Part shown: positions 35,730 through 42,965 of the stretch, in pieces
Numbering within the stretch: the first letter of the stretch is position 1
How the letters are laid out: each line of letters starts with the position of its first letter
Source of the DNA: Acetobacter ascendens
GTDB taxonomy: Bacteria > Pseudomonadota > Alphaproteobacteria > Acetobacterales > Acetobacteraceae
Direction: 5' to 3'
Assembly: GCF_001766235.1 (NCBI RefSeq)
Contig: NZ_CP015164.1
Coordinates: forward strand, 2,135,001-2,199,000
DNA: 64,000 nt
The notes under the pieces: model-generated
Told to the model about the DNA's origin: nothing
Seen by the model: the letters and a program-made list of their open reading frames with translations, nothing else
Database searches by the model: none
Program-made: the position numbers and the translations under genes

Positions 35730-37394
35730 CGCGGAAATCTCACAGAAGGGTTGTACATCGAGTTAGATTATGAAAAAGTCTATTTTGTGTAAAAGAAATT
35801 TTCGTAAGCTATAAGAAAACCCGATGCAGACAGAGTGTAGCGCAGGCGCGTATGAATTTCCAGCCTCCTGTGGACGGCGTGTTGTAGCCCGTTTTGACGG
35901 GGGTCGCATGAGTTCGGATGGGGGCGTCATTCTGGTGAAGCAGGCTGATGACATTCTGGGGCTCAGCCGCCGCTTTGCTGCCTGTTTTCGCGATAAGCGG
36001 CATCCCGGCTTTGTGGAATACCGGGTTGAAGACCTTGTCCGTCAGCGGATCATGGGCCTGGCACTGGGCTATGAAGACCTTAATGACCATGACGCTTTAC
36101 GTCATGATCCTGTCATGGGTCTGGTATCGGGACGTCTGTCAGGAAGCCGGGCCAACTGTGCGGCACTGGCAGGAAAATCCACGCTGAACCGGTTGGAGCG
36201 CAGTGGGCACAAGGCAGATCGTTACTGCCGCATCATTGCTGATCATGAGGCCCTGGCTACCCTGTTCGTCACGCTCTTCCTTGACCAGCATGAGCACGCA
36301 CCCGCCCGGATCGTTCTGGATGTGGATGCCACCGATGACCGTATCCATGGCCATCAGGAAGGCCGCGCCTTTCATGGATATTACGGCCATAACTGCTATC
36401 TTCCCCTGTATGTCTTCTGCGGGGACCATCTCCTCAGCGCTACCCTGCGCACGGCAGACAGGGACCCGGGGAAGGAAGCACTGGCAGACATCCGCCGGAT
36501 CGTGGAGCAGATCAGGAGCCGCTGGCCCCGGGTGCGTATCCTGGTGCGTGGGGACAGCGGTTTCGCCCGGGACAGTCTGATGACATGGTGCGAAGACAAC
36601 CACGTTGACTTCCTGTTCGGGCTTGCAGGCAACACCCGCCTGTATGACCGGATTGCCTCTTTGTCCGCTGAGGTTCGTGACGAAGCCGCCACGACAGGCA
36701 GAGCTGCGCGCGGTTTCGCCTCCTTTGACTGGATCACAAAGGACAGCTGGACGCGCCGCAGGCGGGTCGTGGCCAAGGCCGAATGGCGCCACGGCAACCG
36801 CTATCATCGCTTTATTGTCACCACGCTACCGCAGGGAATGTCCGACCCCCGCCATCTCTACGAACAGATTTACTGCGCACGCGGGGATATGGAAAACCGC
36901 ATCAAGGAATGCCAGATGGATCTGTTCTCAGACAGGACCTCGTCCCACACCATCCGGGCCAACCAGCTCCGGCTGTGGTTCTCGGCCGCAGCCTATGTCC
37001 TGCTGACCGCTCTGCAAAGACTGGCCCTTGGCCAGACCAGCCTGGAGACGGCGACCTGTGGCACCATACGCGCACGACTGCTCAAAATCGCGACACGTGT
37101 AACGCTCAGCGTCCGTCGGATTGTCCTGTCCATGCCGGACATGTTCCCCTGTCAGCATGAATTCGCCCTCGCTCATGCACGATTGCGAAGGCTCCGGCAG
37201 GCCATCTGAAGAAACAGACAGTGCACAGACCACATAGCTTCCACCAACACTGCCTTCTCAGGCCGTGACACCCTCACTGCGTTCAGAACCCGCCGCCAGA
37301 AGCAGAATATCGTCAATATTCCAGATCGGGCTCCTGTGGGATGACTGAATTCTACAAAATGACCCGAAATTGCCTCAAGTGTGAGAAATCCGCG
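35730..37394 (+). mobile_element. IS1380 copy 2 (1665 bp)
   Basis: Same ends and exact length as copy 1. TCGA duplication at 35726-35729 and 37395-37398. Inserted near the start of the HigB-type gene. Confidence 0.93.
35824..37209 (+). CDS. IS1380-family transposase
   Basis: 461 residues, intact, same motifs as copy 1. Differences from copy 1 cluster in patches (for example 36073-36183, 36276-36310 and 37010-37070), while long stretches between are identical, which suggests recombination with another IS1380 variant. Confidence 0.95.
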   Translation: MQTECSAGAYEFPASCGRRVVARFDGGRMSSDGGVILVKQADDILGLSRRFAACFRDKRHPGFVEYRVEDLVRQRIMGLALGYEDLNDHDALRHDPVMGLVSGRLSGSRANCAALAGKSTLNRLERSGHKADRYCRIIADHEALATLFVTLFLDQHEHAPARIVLDVDATDDRIHGHQEGRAFHGYYGHNCYLPLYVFCGDHLLSATLRTADRDPGKEALADIRRIVEQIRSRWPRVRILVRGDSGFARDSLMTWCEDNHVDFLFGLAGNTRLYDRIASLSAEVRDEAATTGRAARGFASFDWITKDSWTRRRRVVAKAEWRHGNRYHRFIVTTLPQGMSDPRHLYEQIYCARGDMENRIKECQMDLFSDRTSSHTIRANQLRLWFSAAAYVLLTALQRLALGQTSLETATCGTIRARLLKIATRVTLSVRRIVLSMPDMFPCQHEFALAHARLRRLRQAI

Positions 37395-37743
37395 TCGAGG
37401 CCGTCTTCTATGCGACGGCTAATGGAAGGCAACCCGTCAGAGAATTCTTAATCTCTGTAAACCCGAAGGAGGACAGGCAGAAAATAAACGCAGACATTCG
37501 CACCGTGGAGTATGGATGGCCCATTGGAATGCCAACCTGCAGGCCACTAAAAAACGGTATTTGCGAAGTAAGAACTCACCTTACAAACCGGATAGCAAGA
37601 ATCTTATTCTACATAGATTCACGATCCAAAATGGTTTTGCTGTCTGGCTTTATAAAGAAAACGGAAGCAACGCCTGATGTCGAGCTCAAAACGGCTGAAT
37701 GCCGCCAAAAAGCTCACATAGAGGCGCTCAAAAAAGGAAAAGC

Positions 37744-38070
37744 ATGATGGAACGAGAAGTTGCAAATCTACAAAATGAGAGCAGCTTCGAGGACTTCCTG
37801 ATTGAAGACGGAAGCCTTGATGATACTGATGCCATCGCACTCAAGCGCGTCATCGCATGGCAGCTCTCTGATAAGATGAAAAGTGGCGGAGTTACCAAAA
37901 CCGCCATGGCGAAATCTATGACTACAAGCAGAACTCAAATTGACCGTCTTTTAGATCCGGAAAATCCTAAGGTTCAACTAGATACATTGCAAAAAGCAGC
38001 GCACGTTCTTGGTCTTAAGCTGAACTTAAGACTAGAGCCTGTTGATGAATGCGAATGTGCACACTCTTAG
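37744..38070 (+). CDS. HigA-type antitoxin, XRE family
   Basis: 108 residues. An XRE helix-turn-helix: GVTKTAMAKSMTTSRTQIDRLLD, followed by VQLDTLQKAAHVLGLKLNLRL, typical of HigA partners of Gp49-like toxins. The ATG at 37744 overlaps the toxin stop (ATGA). It is intact although the toxin is broken. Expression may now depend on IS1380 outward transcription. Confidence 0.85.
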   Translation: MMEREVANLQNESSFEDFLIEDGSLDDTDAIALKRVIAWQLSDKMKSGGVTKTAMAKSMTTSRTQIDRLLDPENPKVQLDTLQKAAHVLGLKLNLRLEPVDECECAHS

Positions 38071-38093
38071 TATCTAATACTTCAATTCTCCTA

Positions 38094-38117
38094 AAAAAGG
38101 CGGCCCGCAGGCCGCCT
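38094..38117 (-). terminator. terminator of the 65-aa gene
   Basis: Minus strand GGCGGCC-TGCG-GGCCGCC-TTTTTT. The stem is degraded in the duplicate near 17070. Confidence 0.75.
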
Positions 38118-38374
38118 CCCCTCAAGCCAAAGCCTTCCGCCCCACACCAGCCCGCTCTTCTTCCTCAAGATCGTGCCAGAGTTGCATGATTGCTCGCGCC
38201 GCCTTCCTTAAAGCCTGCTTACCTTTCTCTGGCTCACCGCCATATCTCTTTCTGTATTCTGGGAATGCTTGAGGTACATTGATTATGGCGTTGGCAATTT
38301 GCTGTTCACTCATTCTCACACCAGCGTTGCCACCCTCGAAAGGGTGGCTGGCCTTTATGGCGCTTACGCTGGTG
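38108..38374. repeat. 267-bp duplicated segment, copy 2
   Basis: Counterpart of 17080-17345; this copy keeps the small gene intact. Confidence 0.9.
38122..38319 (-). CDS. small helical prophage protein (65 aa)
   Basis: GTG start at 38319 (an ATG two codons later is an alternative). MSEQQIANAIINVPQAFPEY ... ARAIMQLWHDLEEEER, predicted all-helical. In both copies of the duplication it follows an antirepressor-type gene on the same strand, so it may work with that protein. Function unknown. Confidence 0.6.
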   Translation of the reverse strand: MRMSEQQIANAIINVPQAFPEYRKRYGGEPEKGKQALRKAARAIMQLWHDLEEEERAGVGRKALA

Positions 38375-39167
38375 TTTGGTGAAAAGGGGATGGCGCGGGC
38401 TCCAAACTCATTTCCTTCTGGTCTTTAACAGTCTTAGGCAAAAGGTGACGGCCCGCGCCAACGCCAAAATAGGCGTTTGCTACAACCTCATGGAAGCTGC
38501 GCTTACCTTCTTCCGCCGTGTAACTGATAACGTAACCCATCTTTATAGAAAGCCGCGTCAGAGCGTTTGACACAATTTGAGATAATCCCCTGCGCCGTTT
38601 GGTAACGCCATAATGCTGTAACCAACCCTTAGCTGTGCGATGGTTTACAACCGCCACGCCAACGGGACGAACAGCAAGAACCCCATCAACCTTCTGCATC
38701 AATTCGTCCAGCTTTGCGCTAATGGGTGTCAACGCTTTATTGACGACACCCTTTGCTATACCCCCGGCCTCTTTGGCAGTCAGATGATTACCTGCGGCAA
38801 TGGCCTTCCCGAAGAAGTGGTTGAAAGCCACATCTGCCAGTTCTGTCTGATAGATAATGACTGCCTTGCGGACGCCTTCATTCTTGATCCGATCTGGGTG
38901 TATGGTAGCCAGCCAGAAATTAAGGCGATTGAGAGCAAGGAATGTATGCTCACGCTCTTGGTTATCTCCAGCAAGCTGCGCCTCCTTAACGGTGGTGCAG
39001 GTCGAAAGCACTGGGTGCGACTGTATCTTTTTCCTTTGACCTTCCCAGCTTAACCCCATTCCCTCAACAATGGGCTTCATCGCCACCAGAGTATTCTCAG
39101 GACGATCACCAGCAATCGCGATGAGCTTCGAGCCGTGAAAGTCGATGGTCGTGAGTTGCTTGCTCAT
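38364..39167 (-). CDS. phage antirepressor, P22_AR_N type
   Basis: 267 residues. The N-terminal domain reads LTTIDFHGSKLIAIAGD ... VAMKPIVEGMGLSWEGQ ... LNRLNFWLATI, the P22 Ant N-terminal pattern. The C-terminal part (KGWLQHYGVTKRRRGLSQI) may be a DNA- or repressor-binding region. Start 39167 follows GGAGA and overlaps the upstream stop. Antirepressors inactivate prophage repressors to allow induction. Confidence 0.8.
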   Translation of the reverse strand: MSKQLTTIDFHGSKLIAIAGDRPENTLVAMKPIVEGMGLSWEGQRKKIQSHPVLSTCTTVKEAQLAGDNQEREHTFLALNRLNFWLATIHPDRIKNEGVRKAVIIYQTELADVAFNHFFGKAIAAGNHLTAKEAGGIAKGVVNKALTPISAKLDELMQKVDGVLAVRPVGVAVVNHRTAKGWLQHYGVTKRRRGLSQIVSNALTRLSIKMGYVISYTAEEGKRSFHEVVANAYFGVGAGRHLLPKTVKDQKEMSLEPAPSPFHQTPA

Positions 39168-39418
39168 GCCGCATCTCCTTCGCCAATCAGGGCGCGCAGA
39201 TGGTCTGCAATCCTTGTGCAAATATTTGATTTATGATGATGAATGACTGCCAATTCATGCTTGGAAACGTCCTTCCAATCATTTGACCGGCAAAGTCGTT
39301 CCACCTCATCAATGTAAATAAACCCATTCGCTACTGCATATTCGTCGCAGATTTCAATGGCCTTACGAATACCTGGAATCATTGCAGGAGTAATGCCCGC
39401 TGTGATAATAGAATTCAT
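39164..39418 (-). CDS. small prophage protein (84 aa)
   Basis: MNSIITAGITPAMIPGIRKA then EICDEYAVANGFIYIDEVERLC. I do not recognise it. The ATG at 39418 has AAGGA upstream. A GTG at 39439 overlapping the previous stop (GTGA) is the alternative start. It is coupled to the antirepressor gene by ATGA. Confidence 0.55.
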   Translation of the reverse strand: MNSIITAGITPAMIPGIRKAIEICDEYAVANGFIYIDEVERLCRSNDWKDVSKHELAVIHHHKSNICTRIADHLRALIGEGDAA

Positions 39419-39435
39419 ATCAGTGTTTTCCTTAT

Positions 39436-39684
39436 TCACTGTTTAGAAGCAGCAGGCGTCTGATTGGCGTTAGGGCCTGCTGCTTTCTTTTGTTCGAGCG
39501 CAAACTTAATCAAATAACGAATGGTAGCTGTTCTGCTTTCCATTCCATTTGGCACTCCCCATTCATCAATGGCCTCTACCTCTGCCGTGGGGAGAACCGT
39601 AACTAGGCGTGTCTTCGGCTCTTTCTGCCTAGCCTCTTTGTAAATATCGAAGGCCCTCTCTCGTGAGGACACGTAGTTAGACAT
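39436..39684 (-). CDS. Arc/RHH-like regulator
   Basis: 82 residues: KTRLVTVLPTAEVEAIDEWG as a strand-helix, then ESRTATIRYLIKFALEQKK, a ribbon-helix-helix layout. First gene of the minus-strand cassette RHH - small protein - antirepressor - 65-aa protein. The ATG at 39684 is preceded by AGGTG. Probably autoregulates through the palindrome upstream. Confidence 0.65.
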   Translation of the reverse strand: MSNYVSSRERAFDIYKEARQKEPKTRLVTVLPTAEVEAIDEWGVPNGMESRTATIRYLIKFALEQKKAAGPNANQTPAASKQ

Positions 39685-39707
39685 CTTTGCACCTACGTTA
39701 ATGTTCA

Positions 39708-39722
39708 TGCACATATTGTGCA
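39708..39722. promoter_or_regulatory. operator-like palindrome
   Basis: TGCACA-TAT-TGTGCA, perfect arms, between the divergent RHH genes at 39684 (-) and 39817 (+). Related half-sites (TTGCACC, GGTGCAA) lie nearby. Confidence 0.45.
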
Positions 39723-39816
39723 GTGCTTTTATTCCACGATTCTCATTATCGGTGCAAGCGTAATTTGCAATGATTTTTCAGTGCGTGTAATTTTTAATCA
39801 GTATCGGAGATTCGGA

Positions 39817-40377
39817 ATGACCACTGAGCGCAAACGTAAACGACCGCAGAAGTCGGAGAGCCTAACTATCAGGCTTGATCCCAAGATGCGCTTTGCTTTG
39901 GAATTCGTGGCGCGTCTTAAAGGACAAACCATCACAAAGGTTATTGAACGCTCTGTTATGGATGCTGCCGACCGATCCTATATTGAAGATGAAAATCACA
40001 ACATTGAAGCGAACTGGCTGTCTTATTGGGATGTCAACGAGGGGGTTCGCGCCATAAAACTTGCCTTAGACCAGAGAACTCATCCTACCTTTGAAGATGA
40101 GGAGATGCTTGATTTTGTAAAAACGCATTGGAATTTTTTCTCTGCGTCTCCTGATCTATTAAAATTGCGTCGGCAAAATATTGAGGTGCTTTGGCCCTCA
40201 ATGCCTCAACTTCTTGACTTGTGGCGTGAAACGAAAACATCAGATAGGCACGCTGTAGACCATGTGATGCTACAGTTGCTTGAGAGCGCCGGACTTCACA
40301 AAGAAGACTGGTCCATCCCATCTGAACCCGAAAAAAGAACGTATTCCTCAGAACTAGACGAAGAAATCCCCTTCTAG
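39817..40377 (+). CDS. RHH-type prophage regulator with long C-terminus
   Basis: 186 residues: KRKRPQKSESLTIRLDPKMR and ALEFVARLKGQTITKVIERS form an RHH-like N-terminus. The rest is acidic and helical, ending in LDEEIPF, a tip that resembles SSB-type C-termini. Start 39817 follows CGGAGA. Divergent from the RHH gene at 39684. Confidence 0.6.
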   Translation: MTTERKRKRPQKSESLTIRLDPKMRFALEFVARLKGQTITKVIERSVMDAADRSYIEDENHNIEANWLSYWDVNEGVRAIKLALDQRTHPTFEDEEMLDFVKTHWNFFSASPDLLKLRRQNIEVLWPSMPQLLDLWRETKTSDRHAVDHVMLQLLESAGLHKEDWSIPSEPEKRTYSSELDEEIPF

Positions 40378-40435
40378 ACCCAGACTCCCCAACCCCTCCC
40401 CCGTACGGGCAAACTCTACGGGAAGGGAGATTCGG

Positions 40436-40678
40436 ATGAGTGACCAATTAGAACAAATCGGGCTAGATTACGGAGACAATGTTCGCTCCAAAACACACCC
40501 CGAATGGGGAATATTATTCGTTCACGATTATGAAGGCGGGCTTTTAACGGGCAACTGGATCAGCACTCACGGCGTACCCGAAGACCGGCCTAAAGGCATC
40601 GCATTAGACGATATGGAATACCTGTCCAGTCCTGTTGGCCCGGTGCAGCGCTATTCTGACTTCGAGGGCCAAAAATGA
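40436..40678 (+). CDS. hypothetical protein (80 aa)
   Basis: Good ribosome-binding site (GGGAAGGGAG) before ATG 40436. HPEWGILFVHDYEGGLLTG and DRPKGIALDDMEYLSSP suggest a small beta protein. Coupled to the next gene by ATGA. Function unknown. Confidence 0.55.
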   Translation: MSDQLEQIGLDYGDNVRSKTHPEWGILFVHDYEGGLLTGNWISTHGVPEDRPKGIALDDMEYLSSPVGPVQRYSDFEGQK

Positions 40679-40998
40679 ACGTGCTGAAAAAGCTGTTACT
40701 GGCGGCTTTTGCCGCCTTCTCTTTCATTAACCCAGCTCTCGCATTTGATCCATCGACATATCAAGACCAGCAGACACAAACTGCGCCATACCAATACCAA
40801 AAGCCCGATGAAAACCAGCTAGAAGAACACCGCCACTACAGAAACGTAGACGGTCGCACGATCCATTCCCCTGCGCACACTCGCAACGAGCAAGCCCCAT
40901 CAGGAGCCACAGCAAAGTGCGGCGATGGCACGTTCAGCTTTAGCCAGCACCATCGGGGTACTTGTTCACGGCATGGGGGTGTGGTGAGTTGGTTGTAA
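40675..40998 (+). CDS. DUF3761 secreted protein
   Basis: 107 residues, signal peptide LLLAAFAAFSFINPALA, then a linker and C-terminal SGATAKCGDGTFSFSQHHRG and CSRHGGVVSWL, the DUF3761 motif with two Cys. These are small periplasmic proteins of unknown function. Confidence 0.75.
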   Translation: MNVLKKLLLAAFAAFSFINPALAFDPSTYQDQQTQTAPYQYQKPDENQLEEHRHYRNVDGRTIHSPAHTRNEQAPSGATAKCGDGTFSFSQHHRGTCSRHGGVVSWL

Positions 40999-41024
40999 GA
41001 TATTCTCTTTAGACTTGGTGTATA

Positions 41025-41582
41025 ATGCGCAAATTCTACATTTTACTCTTTTTGGGTTTATTTTCCCCTTGTGCGGCAGCTTTTGCTCAAGATGCAAACA
41101 CTCCTCTGCTTACGAGTTGGGGAGTCACATTTTCAGAAAATGCCGCGCCAAACTGCGCTGTGACGACATCTATCGACCAGCCAACTTTCGCCGCTCATGT
41201 TCAGGATATGGTTGATGCTGATATTTTTAGCAAAAAAGTCAGCCCGACATTAGGAAATGTCGCCCCTCATTACCTTATGAATATTTTTGAGGCGGAAACT
41301 GCTCCTTACATCGTGAAAGGATTCTTTGACAGAAATCCTACAATTGATCAGTGTACGTTTGTTTTTCAGTATGTAAATCCAGATGATTACGGGAATAATG
41401 CTACCTATCCAATGGTATCATTTGATTTCACCCGCGCCCTTTACCAAAAAGTGAACTGGCCGCGCTTTAATGAAGATAACTTACGGAAGATTGCGCCCAA
41501 CTTTAAAGGAGACGCGCATTTCGGAGCGCTACTTAACGATGAAACATTTCCGGCCCTGATGATGTTAAAGAGCAACGAATAA
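41025..41582 (+). CDS. secreted hypothetical protein
   Basis: 185 residues with a signal peptide (LFLGLFSPCAAAFA). The mature part has two Cys (PNCAVT, DQCTFVF), likely a disulfide. Third gene of a plus-strand cargo unit that ends at a strong hairpin. No family recognised. Confidence 0.6.
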   Translation: MRKFYILLFLGLFSPCAAAFAQDANTPLLTSWGVTFSENAAPNCAVTTSIDQPTFAAHVQDMVDADIFSKKVSPTLGNVAPHYLMNIFEAETAPYIVKGFFDRNPTIDQCTFVFQYVNPDDYGNNATYPMVSFDFTRALYQKVNWPRFNEDNLRKIAPNFKGDAHFGALLNDETFPALMMLKSNE

Positions 41583-41615
41583 ATATCATCCACATTCTAT
41601 TGATGGCACGATTAC

Positions 41616-41652
41616 CTCAATGATTTCTGCTCGTTGTGGAGAAATCATTGAG
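41616..41652 (+). terminator. hairpin ending the cargo unit
   Basis: Perfect 13-bp stem CTCAATGATTTCT / AGAAATCATTGAG with 11-nt loop, followed by ATTTGTAATT. The remaining 110 bp to the next gene show nothing. Confidence 0.55.
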
Positions 41653-41766
41653 ATTTGTAATTCGATTCACCAGCGCCGCTTGCCTGCTCTCAACGAAAGC
41701 TCATCTGCCCCGGAAAGGATTTGACCACCATAGGAGACCAAACGATCAAACTCAGGTAAAGAACGC

Positions 41767-42906
41767 CTAATCTTTAATAGACATCCCCGCTTTTTCTGCC
41801 GCTAAACGCATAGCGCTTGTTATATCTAATTTTGGGTTTGCGTGACACTGAGCAAGGAACCCTATTAAAAGGCGAGGATAATCATTTCCAATTGTGTCAG
41901 CATCTATATGCGCAGAAAACATCAATGTCCCTAAAAACACATTATTATGGCTTGTGTCGGCGGGCGATAAATTTTTGTGCATATCTATGAATTTGATAAA
42001 GCTTTCGCATGAATCCGAAGGTGAAATGTCCGATACAATCAGATTGCGTGCGTTAAAGTTAATCGGTGGCCGACGCTTTTCGTCCGGCAAAATATAAGAA
42101 AAATCTCCAGACCTAATGCATCCACGAACCAAATCTGTGCCGTTGTCGCTTTGCAAACAAGCTTCAGCATTATTTACATCGTTTTTATTCTCAATGGCAG
42201 TTATGCCAATGCGTTTCCCATCAATGGAATCCTGAGATAGCATATAAGTGCTTTTAGATTGATATTGCCATGATGAGGGCAAATGGTAGCGGTTGACCAC
42301 AAATTTTCTTGCCGCCTCTTCATGCTTTTTATTTAACCGCTCCAAAGCATCATCAGATAACCCTGTAGGGATGGCCTCAGCTAGTTCGTTAACATACTCG
42401 TCATATACCATGAGAGGCCAAGGCGCGATTTCCGTGGCAGGGAAAACATCAAATCCGCTCCCTACCCGCTCTCCTTCTGGCTGTAGATCAAAATAAGCAT
42501 CTGCAAGATTTTTATATTCTGTAGGAGACCTATCCCCCCATGGATTATTTAAGAAAATCCTTACTTTCCCAGTAACGGCACCATTTTTTGCTGCTAAACG
42601 CGCAAGGTAAGCCGCTGTAGCTGCCCAGTCCTCCATGCGCCCACCATCTTCAATCATAACCGAAATTTGGGCGTCAGGAACGCTGGGATTCGTATAGTTA
42701 CGTACTGCTTCAATAATCGTAAATGGCAAAACATTACCTGAAAAAACAAGCGGTCTCCCCTCTGTTTGCGGAGCCACTTGCTCGTTTTGGGGGCGTCCAA
42801 GCGAACTGGCGTGTTCATTTTTGTATTGATTATAAAAATAGAGACTGCCGACTGTAGTAATTGCAACTGCGGCAATTACCGTCCTCCACATAGATTTATC
42901 GTCCAT
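41767..42906 (-). CDS. membrane-anchored hypothetical protein
   Basis: 379 residues. One N-terminal membrane segment (about 8-26, TVIAAVAITTVGSLYFY), then a large periplasmic-type domain with Cys in EACLQSD, VRGCIRS, DSCESF and AQCHAN. It is an unusual size for a phage protein and has no family that I recognise. It sits just downstream of the tape-measure gene, so it is a candidate superinfection-exclusion or host-surface gene. Confidence 0.55.
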   Translation of the reverse strand: MDDKSMWRTVIAAVAITTVGSLYFYNQYKNEHASSLGRPQNEQVAPQTEGRPLVFSGNVLPFTIIEAVRNYTNPSVPDAQISVMIEDGGRMEDWAATAAYLARLAAKNGAVTGKVRIFLNNPWGDRSPTEYKNLADAYFDLQPEGERVGSGFDVFPATEIAPWPLMVYDEYVNELAEAIPTGLSDDALERLNKKHEEAARKFVVNRYHLPSSWQYQSKSTYMLSQDSIDGKRIGITAIENKNDVNNAEACLQSDNGTDLVRGCIRSGDFSYILPDEKRRPPINFNARNLIVSDISPSDSCESFIKFIDMHKNLSPADTSHNNVFLGTLMFSAHIDADTIGNDYPRLLIGFLAQCHANPKLDITSAMRLAAEKAGMSIKD

Positions 42907-42965
42907 ATTACGCTCTTTTTTTTGCGTTCAAAGGACACTAATACCAAACCCTTGGAGAACAATCA

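Larger units (their letters stand above)
35692..37747 (+). pseudogene. HigB/Gp49-type toxin gene split by IS1380
   Basis: Start at 35692 (AAGGAGG 7 nt upstream): MHQSQMKAPKRIE. The IS enters after 12-13 codons. Beyond the IS the same frame continues AVFYATANGRQPVREFL ... EVRTHLTNRIARILFYI ... MVLLSGFIKKTEATPD and ends in ATGA with the antitoxin gene. Excising the IS and one TCGA gives an intact 128-residue RelE/HigB (Gp49-like) ribosome-dependent mRNA interferase. As it stands the toxin lacks its N-terminus and normal start, so it is probably inactive. Confidence 0.85.

Noticed and set aside
35408-35758. Minus-strand frame crossing into IS1380
   Set aside because: Composition and position show a shadow; the plus-strand HigB reading explains the region.
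17847-37394. Composite transposon between the IS1380 copies
   Set aside because: Each copy has its own TCGA duplication and the segment between is ordinary prophage, so two independent insertions fit better.
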